A DNA stretch of 64,000 nt. Origin: Microbacterium rhizosphaerae. Lineage in GTDB: Bacteria; Actinomycetota; Actinomycetes; Actinomycetales; Microbacteriaceae. Of this stretch, positions 1 to 15,000 are shown in pieces. The notes under the pieces were generated by a model. That model saw only the letters and a program-made list of their open reading frames with translations, had not been told where the DNA came from and did no database searches. The stretch covers positions 1,240,001-1,304,000 of the forward strand of contig NZ_CP139368.1 in assembly GCF_034120055.1 (NCBI RefSeq). The letters are read 5' to 3'. The number at the start of each line of letters is the position of its first letter. The first letter of the stretch is position 1. Position numbers and translations under genes: made by a program.

Positions 1-1
1 G

Positions 2-3000
2 GAGAAGGACAAGCTGACCGACTGCGACCACTCGACGAGCCCGGCCTTCTGCGTGCTGAGCGTCCCGAACGCGGGCCACCCGCAGGGCAGCATGTACATG
101 TGGGACGGCTCGACGTGGAAGTTCGTCGGCGACCAGAACGGCGACAAGCTGCCCACCGGCGGCCCGAAGGACAAGGACTACTACCAGCTCACGGCCGACG
201 ACGGCCTCGGTCACGCGGCGGGTCTCTACCGCTTCTCGTCGAGCGGGCACGCGTGGAACGCGGTCGCCGGTCCGTTCGCGCACGGCATCGACCTGCCCGC
301 GTCGCCGACGACCGACGAGATCTTCCGGCTCGACGAGCACGAGATCCAGGCGCAGGCCGAGTCCGGCGCGGGCGACTCCACGTCCGTCGGCGTGGCCGGA
401 GCCGTGTCGATCAACATCATCCACAACATCACCGAGGCGGTCATCCCGGCGGGCGCCTCCGTCACCCTCAGCACGGCGGACCTGACGCTCAAGAGCCGCA
501 GCAACGAGCGCGACACGTCGAAGGCGACGAGCAAGGCCGAGGTCGGCGACAGCGTCGGGATCGGCGCATCCGTCGCCATGAACCTCATCCTCGGGCAGGA
601 CGGGGGAACCCTCCTCTCCGACAACCGGGTGCGCTCCGAGGTCGAGAACGGGGCCACGGTCACCGGCGGCGTGAACGTCGACATCGAGGCGAAGGGCTGG
701 CGCCAGCTCGTGACCGAGACGGAGGCGGGTACGAAGACCTCGGGCGACAACCCGGCGATCACGCCCGCGGTCGCGCTGCTGGTCGACAACCACGACAACG
801 TCACCGCGCGCCTGGGAACCGGCACCGGTCTCACGGCGACCGGGGCTGTCACGATCTCGGCCGAGCACACGAACGAGATCGAGACCTCGGGCAAGGCGGA
901 GGCCGCGAGCAAGGACGTCGCGATCGGCGCCATCGTCGCGCTGAACGTCGTCCTCGACTGGGGAACGCTCGCGGCCACCGACCGGTCGGTCTCCGGCACC
1001 TCCGTCGAGATCACGGCCACGTCCGAGATGGCCGACACCGCGAAGGCGACGGCGAGCGCGCGCGGCAGCAGTGACAGCGACAACAGCGGCGACAAGAAGT
1101 CCGACCAGCAGATCAAGGACAGCCCGAACTCCTCGGGCGGCACGAACGGCAAGACCACGCCGAAGTCCAACGACCAGACGTCGTCGGCGAACAGCAGCTC
1201 GAGCGGCAAGACCGGCCAGAGCGGCGGCGGCACGGGCATCGCGGCATCCATCGCCTGGAACTGGATCGAGACGACCAACGAGGCCCGCATCGGCTCCGGC
1301 ATCACCGTCACGGCCACCGGCGGTGACGTCAAGGTGAGCGCATCGAACATCACCGGCAACACCGCCCAGGCGATCAGCACCGCGTTCGACCTGACCTCCG
1401 GCAGCACCGAGATCGGCGCGGCGATCGGCTTCAACTACCTGAACATGACCAACCGGGCCCACATCCAGACCGGCACGACGGTGTCGGGCGCGGGCATCAC
1501 GGTCGAGGCCATCACGCCGTCCGGCAAGCACGACGACTTCATCATCTGGGCGTTCGCCGCCGCCGGCGGTAAGTCGGGCACGAGCTTCGCGGCCTCGGCC
1601 GGCATCAACGTGCTGAACCTGAACACCGAGGCGCGCGTCGGCCAGGGTGCGTCGCTCACTTCGACGCAGGGCATCACGGTCAACGCCACGACCGACATGC
1701 GCCTGCTGAACCTGGCGCTGTCCGGAGCCCTCTCGACGAGCGGCAAGGGCATCGGCGGTGCGTTCGCGGTCAACATCCTGCCGAACATCACCACGGTCGC
1801 CGCGATCTGCTCGGGCAGCGACGCCTCGACCGACCCCGACTGCAACAGCGTCACGACGGCCACGACGCTGCAGGCGGCGGGCGCGATCGGCGTGACCGCG
1901 ACCGACACCTACGCGCCCCTCGCGCCGACGACCGGCAACAGCACGATCGACAACCACCTGCCCGCGCTCTCGTCGTTCGCGCTCGGCGGTGCCGTCGGCG
2001 GCGACGGTCTCGCGGTCAGCGCGACCATCGTGGTCGACGTGCTCCTGTACGACACCGAGGCGTACATCGGCAACAGCGCGAAGGTGAACCAGACGACGAC
2101 CGGCGGCTCCGGGCAGTCGGTGAACGTCGCGGCCGAGGACGACACGAACATCGTCGACGTCTCGGGCGGTCTGGCCCTCAGCGGCGGATCGTCCTCGGTC
2201 GCGGGGTCGATCATCGTGCTCGTCATGACGAAGACCGTGAACGCCTCCATCGGCTCCAGCGCCAAGGTCAACGCGGGCGGCGGCGTCTCGGTGAGCGCGA
2301 CCTCGACCGAGCAGCTGCTCGAGATCGTCGTCGGCGGCAGCGCCTCCGACTCCAGCGCAGCGGTCGCGGGCACGTTCGCGGTCATCATCGTCAACCCGGG
2401 CGACCAGGCGACGGCGGCGTCGATCGGCAGCAGCGCGGTCGTGCACGCGAACGGTGCCGTGTCGGTCACCGCCTCCGACACGTCGGACAAGATCAGCATC
2501 ATCAGCGGCAACGTCGCCATCTCGACCTCGAGCGCCGGGGTCGGCGCATCCCTCGCCCTCCTCGTGCGCAACGGCACGGTCACGGCGACGATCGGCAACA
2601 ACGCGAGCGTGGAGGGGGATGCCGCGGCCGGCGTCTCCGTGAACGCCACGCAGGAGCTGAACCTGCTCATCACCGCGATCGCGGGCGCGGGCGGCGACTC
2701 GGCCGGCGTCGGCGGATCCGTGGTCGTCGACGTCAACACCGACGTGACGACGGCATCCATCGGCTCGTCTGCGAGCGTGAACTGCAGCGGTGTCGGCTGC
2801 ACGAACTCCAGCGTCGACAACACCCAGGCGGTGGGCGTCAAGGCGAAGGACACCACGACGATCCTCGCCCTCGCGGGCGCGCTCGCGGTGGGCGGCACGG
2901 CCGGCGTCGGCATCGGCGTCGACGTCGAGGACATCCACAAGACCACGACCGCCTCCATCGGCGACTCGGCGACGGTCCACGCCAACGGCGACGTCGTGAC

Positions 3001-6000
3001 GACCTCGCAGTCCTCCGAGGACATCAAGTCGATCTCGGTGGGCGGCTCGGGCGGCGGCACGGCCGCAGTGTCGGTGAACGCCGCGATCCCGGTCGTCAGC
3101 GTGTGCACGGATGCGTCGATCGGCAACTCGGCGAACGTCCGGGCAGGCGGCAACGTCATCGTGTCGGCCGACGAGTCCCTGAACCTCATCGTCCTCGCCG
3201 GCAACATCTCGGTCGGCGGCACAGCCGCGGTCGGCGCGGGTGTCGCCGTGCCCGTCGTCACGAAGAACACGGACGCCACGATCGGGTCGAGCGCGACGGT
3301 GACGGCGCTCGGCATCGGCAGCCACATCTCCGGAACCGACGGCACCGTCAACGCCGGCTCCTACGCGACCAACGGCCAGGACATCCGTTTCGACCCGCGC
3401 GGCCTCCAGGGCGGCTGGCCGACGGCGCCGCCGAACGCGCCGATCAACCAGGGCCTCGAGGCGAACGGCTACATCATCAACCTCGGCTACAAGCACGGCT
3501 TCCAGCTCGGCCAGCAGGTCGTCTACGACAACGGCGGCGGAGCCTCCATCGGTGGGCTCACGAGCGGCACCAGCTACTACGTCATCCCGGTGTCCGACAC
3601 CGAGATCGAGCTGTACACGCAGCGCGGGCCCCCGTCGAACCCGACCTGCGCAGACCCCAACCTCGTGTGCGGCATGTCGATGCCGGCCGGCGCCCTCATG
3701 GGCGAGAACCAGCGCTTCGTGCCCACCGACCAGCCCGGCGTCGCCTCCGACACCTCGCTCCGGTTCTCGGCCGCGAACGACGTGGCCTCCAACTTCATCG
3801 TCCTCCCGTACGCCTGGCCCAGCGGCAAGACCCCGCACATCGGCGACCCGGTCGTCTACAGCGCGGGCGGCGGCACCCCGATCGGCGGACTCGTCGACGG
3901 AGCGACCTACTACGTCGTCGACAACAACCCGCAGCACCTCCAGCTCGCGGCCACCTACTGCGACGCGGTCGGCGTCGACAAGGGCGCGGACGGCATCTGC
4001 CAGAGCTCCCCGAAGAACGGCGGCGGCGTCAGCCTCGGCGGCGACGACCAGACCGGCGGCCCGGGCTTCGTCCACATCATCAGCTTCACCTCGACCGGCG
4101 CCGGACGCTCCCAGAGCATCGTCCCGGCGGGCATGCTCCCCGCGGGCAACGCCTCCGAAGAGGGCGCCCAGACCGTCACCCCGCCGACGCGCTCGGGCTT
4201 CCAGGGCGTCGCGGTCACCGCCTCCAACAGCGACGTGATCTCCACGATCGGCATCGCGGCCGGCGGCGCCGGCACCGCGGCCGTGAGCATCTCCGGCTCG
4301 ATCGCCGTCGTGACCGTCCACACCGTCGCCTCGATCGGCAACAGCGCCCACATCGACTGCGGCGCTCTCGACTCGGCGTGCGCGGCGAACGACCCGAGCG
4401 CCGACGGCGGCCAGTCGGTGCTCGTCTCCGCCGTCAACGACTTCCACACGGTCGGGGTCGCGGCATCCATCGCCGTCGCCGGCACGGCGGGGGTCGGCGC
4501 ATCCGCCGCGGTCCGCGTCGAGGAGCTCCACACCGACGCATCCATCGGCAGCAGCGCCGTCGTCAACGCGAAGAACAACGTCGAGGTCCGCGCGACCGCG
4601 AGCGACGCGGTCATCTCCGTCAACGCGGCGGCCGCCGGCGGCACGGTCGGCGTCGCCGGCACGGTGGGCGTCTCGGTCATCAACGAGTTCACGAACGCCT
4701 ACACGGGCACCGGCACGACGGTCCGGGCGAACGGCAGCATCGGCGTCGTCGCGAACAGCGACAGCGAGCTGCTGCTCATCACGGCGACCATCGCCGCCGG
4801 CTACGTCGGCGTCGGGGTGGGCGTGGATGTCGCGGTCGTGTCCAAGCAGACGCGCGCCTACCTCGGCTCCAGCGACGTCATCGTCACGCTCGGCAACGGC
4901 GGCGGCATCGACGGCGCCGACACCGGGCAGCTCGGCGACTCGTCGTTCCCGACGCAGACCGAGTACGGACTCGTCGTCCAGGCCGGCTCGCACGAGAAGC
5001 TGTTCGGCCTCGTGGCGGGCATCGCGGCCGGCATGGTCGGGGTCACGGGCAACGTCGGCGTCACGATCTTCTCCGTCGACACGCAGGCGTTCATCGCCTC
5101 CGGCACGTTCGTCAACCGCAAGGACTCGACCCACATCGTCGACAACACGAACACCCTGCAGGGCGTCGACGTGTCCGGCAGCGACATCTTCGACTCGCTG
5201 ACCTTCGCGGGCGGCGTCGCGGGCGGCTTCGTCGGCGTCGCGGGCGGCGTCGACATCGGCGTCGCGAACATCAGCGTGCTCGGCCAGATCGGGTCGGGGA
5301 CGGATGTGTGGGCCCGCGGCACGGTGCAGGTCAACGCCCTCTCGATCAAGCACGTGCAGACCTACGCGGTGAGCGTCGGCGGCGGCTTCGTCGGCGTCGC
5401 CGGTGCGGTCTCGGTGTGGTCGGTCGGCACGGCGCCCAACGCCACCTACTCGGCCGACGACCACGGCCCCAACCGCCACGCCTGGAGCGGTACCGCGAAC
5501 TACGCGAGCGGCGACGTCGTCACGGGCTCCGACAGCCACACCTACATCGCGCAGCAGAACAACAAGGGCCAGGACCCGACGACCACCTCGGGCTACTGGA
5601 AGCTCGACACGCCCCAGGACTCCACGCAGGGCCAGGGCACCGACTCGAAGTCGCAGGCCGACTCCATGGCCTCGGGCAGCAGCAGCGGTTCCGGCGCGCC
5701 CGCGTTCAACCCCGGCGCGAACTACACCAAGGGCGACTACGTCACCTACAAGGGCCAGACGTACCAGGCGACGGACAACATCTCGGCGGGCGGCCCGAAC
5801 CCCGACGCGGTCGACGGCAGCGGACACGTCGCCACCGGCAACCTCTGGTACGGCGTGGCCGACGGCTGGAAGGGCGCCCTCAACGGAGCGCCCCAGGACC
5901 CGTCGACCCCGTTCACCACGGCGCACCTGTACCACCACGGCGACCTCGTGAGCTTCGGCGGCCACGACTACGAGGCGCAGGGCACGTTCACCTCCACCAC

Positions 6001-9000
6001 CAACCCCACCGTCGACACGACCGACTGGCAGCTCGCCGACGACAACTACCAGCTGCAGGTCTCGGGTGCGGGGGCGAACGGCACGTCGAGCCTGAACAGC
6101 TCGTACTCCGGCACGAGCCCGACGCAGGACGCGTTCACCGCGACCACGCCCTCTCCCGTCGCCTGCGATCCGTCGCACGCCCCGGTGGGCACGGCATCCG
6201 TCGTGTGCGGCACGATCCACTCGCTCGGCGGTGACGTGCAGGTGCGGGCGAGCGAGAACGTCGACACCGTGGCCCTGGCCGGCGCGGTGGCGGGCGGCGC
6301 GGGGGCCCTCGGCGCAGGCATCACGGTCATGTCGATCGGCGACGTCGTCGACGCGGGCATCTACGGCGGGGCATCGGTCAGCGCGGCCGGCACGGTCGGC
6401 GTCCACACGCTGTACAACGAGCACGTGCTCGACATCGGCGTCGCGGGAGCGGTCGGCGGCATCGCGATCGGCGCCCAGGTGGTCGTGCTCAACGACTCGA
6501 GCTCGCAGAAGGCGCACATCGACGACGGCGCCTCGATCCCGACGGCGGGCACTCTGCTCCAGGTCGACGCGACGGCGAACCGCACGCTGCGCGCGTACGC
6601 GATCGGCATCACCCTCGCCGCCCTGGGCACCGGCGCCGCGGTCTCGGTGATCAACCTCAGCGGTGACACGCAGGCCCTCATCGGCGACGTCGCGATCGGC
6701 TCGGGCGGAGCGATCGGCGGCATCGACGTCGAGGCCACCGACAACGTCACCTCGACGATCCTCTCGGTCGGCGTCGTGGCCGGCGTGGGCCTCGCCCTCA
6801 GCGGCATCGTCGCGGTCGTCGACTACAGCGGCACGACCCGAGCGGTCTCCTTCGCCCACGGCACCGTGTCGATCGGCGGAGCGGGAGTGACGGTCAAGGC
6901 GACCGGCGCCCGCGGCTCGCTGGCCCCGACGGCGGTGAACATCGCCGTCGGCGGCGGCCTCTCGGTCGGCTTCACCCTCGTCGTGGCGACGCAGGAGCGC
7001 AACGCCGAGGCCGAGCTGGGCGGCAACGTGACGACCTCGGGAGCCGTCGATGTCGAATCGACCGCGACCGATGTCGCGTCCGCCTTCACGCCGGGCGCGG
7101 TGATCGGCGCGGCCGCCATCGCCGCGATGATCCCGATGGCCACCGTCAGCGGCCACACGACCGCGACGATCAGCGGGACCGTCGGCGGTGCGTCGGGCGT
7201 CACTGCCAAGGCCGCGGGCGTGAAGAAGGCGGATGCCGAGGTCGACATCCTGAACATCTCCGGCACCATCGGCGTGAGCGTCGGCGTGGCGATCGCGACC
7301 GTCTCGGACGGGGCCGACATCCAGGCCACCGTGTCGGGCAGCGTGACGACGTCCGGTGCGCTGAACGTCACGGCCCAGACGACCCTGGGCGATCGCAACG
7401 AGGCCATCGCCATCGGCAGGTCGCTCACCGCGGCGCTCCTGGGTTCGGGCGCGGTCTTCGCCGCCATGGCGAACATGGGCGGCGCCGTGCGCGCAGAGCT
7501 CGACGGCGCCGTCACGAGCTCCACGAGCGTGGACGTGAGCGCGACCGGCACGAACCGCGCCGACTCCGAGCTGCTGGTCGTCGACGCGGGTGGCCTCGCG
7601 GGTGTCGCAGTGAGCATCGCGGATGCCGAGATCCACTCGGCGGCGAAGGTCGAGGCGCTGTCGGTCTACGGCAGCAGCGTCCAGACGATCACGAGCTCGG
7701 GCCCCGTCACCTTCGACGCGGAGTCGCACAACACGGCGATCACCCACACGCAGATGGGTGCCGGCGGGGGCCTGTTCGGCGTCGGCGTGAGCGTGCCGAC
7801 GGCCGACATCGCCGGCGCGACGACCGCCTCCGTCGACAACAGCGTGAACGCGCCGTCGCTCTCGATCACCGCGAACGGGGAGAACAGCGCGACGACGAAC
7901 ACCGACATGCTGAGCATCGGCGGTCTGGCGGGCGTCGGCGCGGACGACTCGCACGCGACCGTCGAGTCGTCGGCCCTCGTGAGCGCCGTGGTCGGCTCGC
8001 ACAGCACTCTGACGCTCACCGGTGCCGCGATGGTCAGCGCGACCAAGGGCAACACGGTCCAGTCCACGACCGGCAGCGTCAACGCCTCGCTCGGCGCCAG
8101 CGTCGGCGCGATCGGGTCGGAGGCGCAGGATCACGGCGGCAGCACCGCATCCTTCGGCGGCGAGATGGCGAGCGGCAGCCAGCTGACGGTCCAGACCGGG
8201 GCGACCGACTCCGCCACGACGGCCCTGTTCGTCGTCTCCGTGGCGCTCGGGGTCGGCGCATCCGTCGTGTCCGCCACCGGCAACATCGACGGGACGGATG
8301 CCGCGTCCCTCGCCGGCACCACGAACATCCACAGCGCGGCCACCGCGATCACGGTGCACGCCACGCGCGGAGCGATCGCCCTCACGAACGTCACGGGCGG
8401 CGCGGGGGGCATCCTCGGCTCCGGCACCGACATGAAGGCCATCGGCACGGTCGGCGGCACGGTCCAGGCCTACGTCGACAACGGCGCGACCGTGGGAACG
8501 ACGAACGGCAGGCCCGCGTCCCTCGCCGTCAACGCCGACGACTCCGCGGTCGCGGGCGGCGGCGCCAAGGCGGGCGCGGGATCGCTCGGCCTCACGATCG
8601 GCTCTGCGATCGGCTCGGCCACGGCGAACCCGACCGTCCAGGCCACCCTCGGCACGAACGTCCACGTCGTGCTGGGCACAGCGGCGACGAACGGGCTGAC
8701 CGTGCAGGCGATCTCGCACCGCGCGCAGGCCGTCGGAACGGCGAAGGTCGTGGGCGGCGGCATCGCGAACGTGGGCCTCCCGGCCGCCGACGCCACGTCC
8801 GACCCGACTGTCGACGCGCACTTCGGCGCCGGCACGACGATCCTCGTCGGCGGGACGGTGATCCTGGATGCCGAGTCCCTGCAGGACCCGCAGGGCGCCG
8901 CGCTGACGGACGACATCGTCGGCCTGAACGTCAACGGCGGGGCGGCGCCGGACGACACGGTACTGTTCCCGCAGCACGGACTGTCCACGGGCGACCAGGT

Positions 9001-12000
9001 GCTCTACCAGTCGAACGCTCCGATCGGCGGCCTGCGCAACAACCACACCTACTCGGTCATCATCCCGACCGCTGTCGACGGCACGCCCGACCCCGACCAC
9101 GTCGGCTTCGGCGTGACGTGGGCCGGCGCATCCATCGACGCCCTCAGCCTCACGCCCACGCAGTCCGGCTCCGACACGGCGCGCGGACTCCTGCGCTTCA
9201 GCGGCCCGCACCACTTCGAGAACGGCGACGCGCTCATCTACCGGTACGACCCGGCCCACGCCACCTCGATCGGCCTCACGGACGGCGGCATCTACTACGT
9301 CCGCGTCATCGACCCGAACACCGTGGCGCTGTACACGTCGCAGGCCGACGCCGTGCAGGCCGCGAGCGTCTTCCACACGTCGGACGTCAGCGGCAACCTC
9401 ATCGGCGGCACGCCGTTCACGGCCGGCCAGCAGGTCACCTACCGCTCCGCGCCCCAGAGCACGTTCGTGCACGGCCCGGGAACACCGGCGGTCAACGGCC
9501 ACCCGGCCTGCTCGTACTGCAACCACGCGGTGGACGTGAACGTCGACGGCAGCGGCAACGTCACGGGCGACAACAGCGGCGCCTACAACGTGTACCTGCC
9601 GACGGTGAACGTGAACCCGGTCACCCACGCGGTGACGCTCTCCGACCACAACCTCCACTCGGGCCAGGCCGTCACCTACCGCATCAGCGACGCGTCGCAG
9701 AAGATCCCGGAGCTCACGGTCGGCGCCGTCTACTACGTGATCCGCGTCGACGCCTACACGATCAAGGTCGCTGCGACGTACTGCGACTCGGTCGGCCACG
9801 TCGGCGACCCGGGGACGTGCCCGGTCAGCTCGGTCGTGACCCCCATCCACATCTCGGCGCCGCCCGAGTCGAGCGCGGTCGAGGCCTTCGCCCCGGTCGG
9901 CATCGGCCTGACCGACGGCGCGACCTACACGGTGGCCAGCCGCAACGGCTCCGGCCAGATCACGCTCAGCGGGCAGAGCCTCTCCACCGATCACGTGTAC
10001 GGCGACCAGACGCTGTTCCTCGCCGGCCACTCGCTCACCGCGGGCACCGGCGCGCAGGAGCTCATCATCGAGCTCACCGGCTCGCTCACCGGAACCCAGA
10101 AGCTGCTCGCCGCGGACGGCACCTCGCTCCGCTCCGCATCGCCGCCCCCGGGCAACGGCGTCACGACGGCCGCGGCCAGCGGCGGCGGCGGCGGCGCCGG
10201 CTCCTTCACGTCGCAGACCTCCCAGACGAACGTCAACCCGACCGTCCGCGCGTACGATGCGGCGACGTCGATCACCGCGGGCGGCAACGTCGGCATCACC
10301 GCGACGACCCACACCCACGACGAGGCGACCACGAGCAACGGCTCGGGCGGCCTGATCTCCGGCGCCGGAGTGTCCTCGCACGTCGACGGCACGGCGAACA
10401 CCTCCGCATTCGTCGGCAGCGGGCCCGACGGCATCCAGGGGAACACGGCGGCGACGCAGGTCACCGCGGGCGGCGTGAGCATCACGGCGGGCGGCATGGT
10501 GCGGGTCGAATCCACCTCGCAGTTCATCGCGAATGCGGACGCCGACACGGAGAGCGGCGGCCTCGCCGGCGGCTCGATCTCGCACGCCGAGGTGCACCTG
10601 ACCGACAACAACGTCTCGGCGGTCGGAGCCGGCGCCCACGTGGTGGGCGGCTCCGTGAAGATCCTCGCCACGACCACCGGGTCGAACATCACGAGCCACT
10701 CGCGGTCGATCTTCATCGCCTTCGCCGGCTTTGCGACGGCCAAGGCCGTCTCCGAGCTGAAGAGCCACGACACGGCGCTGATCGACGGCCAGGAGGGCGA
10801 CGGCACGTGGGTCGAGGGCGACAGCGGCGTCGACGTGCGCGCCCTCCACATCGGCAACACGCGCTCGCAGGACGACGACCCCGAGTGCTGGTGCATCGGC
10901 CCGTCGTACAGCGACGGCTTCAACAACTTCCAGTTCTCCGAGACGGCGGCCGCGCACTCGGGCGCGACGGTGACGGCGGGCACCCGCATCCAGTACGGCG
11001 TGAACACCAACGACCAGAGCCTCGACCCGGCCGACCCGTCGCCGTGGCACCTGGCCCACCCGTCGGGGCAGAACCACCTGGCTCTGTACGTGCAGGCCGA
11101 GACGAACGCGGGCGACCAGATCGACAACACCGATACGCGGGTCGCGGACTGGAACGCCGACGTCGTCATCCACGAGGGCCCGAGTCCGCTGCTCATCATC
11201 GGTGCGGACGGTCATGTGGTGACGGCCGTCAACATCATGGTCAACGGCGTCCACAACCCGGCGCCGGGCACGGACTTCAGCGGCGGACCCGTCATCGAGG
11301 TGAACGACCTCATCAACCACGACACCGGCGACGTCCTGATGAGCTCGACGAACGGCACGATCGAGAACAGCCTGAGCGGCGGGTCGAACACGGCCGCGCA
11401 CTACTGGGGAACCTTCTACTACCGCGACAACTGGCAGAAGGTCACGATCCTCAACCACTCGACGGTGCGGCTCGTCGTCGACGACATCAACGTGCTCAAC
11501 ATCGGGTCGCCCGTCGTCACGCTGAGCGCCTCCGGGGGGACGACGCATCCGCTGTTCGCCATCGTGCGCCAGGTCGATCCGACGCTCGTGACGATCACGA
11601 ACGACGCTCCCGCACTCGGCCCCGATCTGCTGGTCAACGGCACGATCACGAACCCGATCGGCGAGACCGACATCTCGAGCACCGGCTCGATCTCGTCGTC
11701 GACCGTCCGCGACGGCTCGAGCTCCGCCTTCAGCGGCCCGCACACCGACCTCGTGCAGTCGAACATCGTGCACCTCGTCGCGGGAACGTCGATCGGCGCG
11801 AGCGGCACCTACCTGAACGTCGACCTCGTCCAGTGGGCAGGTCACACCCTCGAGTTCACGACCTCCTCCGGCACGAGCCAGTACATCGACCTGCTGACGC
11901 GGCTGCGCGACCCGGCGATCACCGACCCGCAGACGCCGGCCTACGTGATCGCCATCGACCACATGGTCGCGGGCGACAGCATCTACGTGCGTCTGCAGGC

Positions 12001-15000
12001 CACGCAGTACCAGACAAGCGTGCCCGCCATCCCGGGCATCACGGTGACCGCGACGAATCCGAACGGCGTGTCCGGGACGTTCGCGAAGTTCTACAACCCG
12101 GACAGCGCGCATTGCTACTACGCGGTCGGCTGCCCGAACCCGACCGAGGAGCCGGGAGCCTTCGCCACGGGCGGGCACGCGACCGCGAGCACGTACGACT
12201 TCAGCCTGCTGGATGCCGGCTCCAACGGGGCCAACGGCCTGATCGACGTCTTCGCCGCCAACGACTCCGCCGGCGCCACGCGCATCAACATCATCGGGCT
12301 CGTCCAGATCGAGCAGCCGGCCTCCGGCGTCACGGCCTCGACCTACGGCACCGTCAACGCCGACACCAACGGCTTCATCACGCTCACCGAGAAGCTCGGC
12401 GACCTGCGCGCGGGGCTCATCAGAAGCACCGATGACGACGTGACGCTGACCGCGCCCGGATCGATCTACGATGCTCCGCAGCCGTCGCCGAACCCGCCGG
12501 CGACCGGTCACCCGCAGGGCACGCCCACCCCGGAGGTGGTCGGCGACAACATCACCCTCACGGCGCAGACCGGCACGATCGGCCTCGACAGCAACTTCCT
12601 CGAGATCCAGTCGTCCTACGACACCTTCGGTGTGCTGAACGCGCAGGCCCCGGGCGTCATCCGCATCTCGCAGACCACCGGCGACCTGCACGTCGACACC
12701 GTCACCACCTGCTACGGGTCGAGCCTGACCACCTGCGCGAACATCACGCTGACCAACGACAACGGCTCGATCACCGACGGCCACAACGCCGGCGCCGGCG
12801 GCACCGCGGCCAACGTCATCGGCGACACGATCAACCTGTGGGCGCAGTACGGCAGCATCGGCGCGGCCGACGGCAGCAACGACCTGAAGCTCGACTCGGC
12901 GGCGGGCAGCGGATGCACGAGTCAGTACACGCTGCTGTACCAGGGGGCGAACTACCAGAACACGACGGATGCGAACCGCGCCGTCACCGCCACCTGCTGG
13001 GTCGCGGCGCAGGCCGGCGGCAGCATCGACCTGACCGAGGTGTCCGGCTCCATGAATGTGCTTCTCGCTCACGCGGGCGAGGCCGCCGGACACGTCGCCG
13101 GACCCGACAGCGTGCGCCTGACCACCACCGAGACCGGTGTCGAGGGCAACGACATCATCCTCATCCACTCGGGCTCCACGCTCGTCGTCGAGAACGCGCC
13201 GCAGACCGTGCCGTGGGGCCTCATCGAGGCCGACGGCGGCAATGTCGTCCTGCGCTCCGCCGACGACATCGTCACCGATCCGTCGAGCCGGATCATCGCG
13301 ACGATCATGAGCGGCGACCCGGGCGTCGTCACGACCGACCCCAACCAGTCGAAGAAGACCACGGGCAACATCGACGTCTACGGCGACTGCCACAACGGGA
13401 CGGGCACCTGCGCGATGCCGACGCTGGACACCACGAAGCCCGACCCGACGCAGGGCGACGGCACCGTGATCGTCCTGCGCAGCGGGCAACCGGCATCCGG
13501 AATGCTGCCCGGCGAGATCGCCAACGGCGGCTCGGGCACCCTGACACGGGTCTTCGGCAACTCCGAGGCCGACACGTTCATCTTCGACCGCACGATCCTC
13601 GTCGGGCAGACGCGGGCGTACGGCGACCAGCTGCCGACGCAGGCGGGCGTGTACGCGCCGCTGTGCAACGGGCCTCCGAACATGTGCGTCGACAGCTTCG
13701 TCGTCAACCGCCTCCAGTCGATGGTCGCGGTCGGCTCGGACGTGGCACTCGCCTCGACCCTCACCCTCGACGGCCAGGGCGGCAGCAACGTCTACTCGGT
13801 CTTCACGAGCGGCAGCAAGGCGGCCGGCGCGAACAACTACGAGGTGAACGTCCTGGGCTCGCACGCTCCCGCCGACGGCACCGACACCCTCAACATCTAC
13901 GGCTACGACACCTACACGGGCAGCACCCCGGACAACACCGGCATCGATCCGAGCACGCAGGCCGACTACGCCACGAACGACATCTTCCTGCTCCGCGGCA
14001 CCCCCTCCGGCATCGTCGGCGAGACGGCGGCCCGCCCGAGCATCTACCAGGGCACGGGCGCGAACCCGGCCGGCGGCCAGGACCCGTTCTCGGGCGGCTC
14101 CGGCTTCGTGGCGCAGCTGCACACGTCCCTCGCGAACTCCCAGGCGAACATCGGCGGCACGCAGACCACCGGCGTGAACGGCCAGTTCGCGGTCGAGCGG
14201 ATCAACTACGACTCCGCGATCAACGGCGGCCTGCACGTCTACTCGCTCGGCGGCAACGACTACTTCGCCGTCGACGACAACGCGGCCTCCACTTACCTCG
14301 ACGGCGGCTCGGGCGACAACCAGTTCCAGATCGGCCAGCTCTACGGCCTGCGCCGCAACGCCGGTCCGGTGGCGCAGAACCCGCCCCCGAGCTTCAACGG
14401 ATCCGGCAACCTGGCCGCCGAGAACGTCTTCGACGTCGCCACCGTCGCGACCACACGCGGCTGGCTGTCGCGCGGCACGAGCGCACCGCTCGTCGCCCAG
14501 GGCGGCACAGGCAACAACACCTTCACGGTGTACTCGAACCACGCGGTGCTGCACCTCGAGGGCGACGGCGGCAACAACCTCTTCATCGTCCGGGGCTTCG
14601 CGCTCGCCAAGGTCGACAACAGCGGCAACATCGTTCTGCCCGGCGGCTGCACGACGATCGAGGCGCCGGCCTGCATCCCGATCCCGATCACGACGAACGG
14701 ATACTCGACAGCAGCGCAGACCGACGTGCGCACCGGCGCGGGCAACAACCAGGTCGAGTACAACATGAACGCGCCGGTGTCGGTGGACGGCGGCACGGGC
14801 TTCAACAAGCTGATCATCCTGGGCACGGAGTTCGCCGACCACATCGTGGTGACCGACCACGGCATCTTCGGCGCGGGCATGTCGGTGACCTTCCGCAACA
14901 TCCAGGTGATCGAGGTCGACGCGCTCGAGGGCGACGACGTCATCGACGTCCTCTCCACGCCACCGGGCGTGGCGGTGCGCGTCATCGGCGGCCTGGGCAG

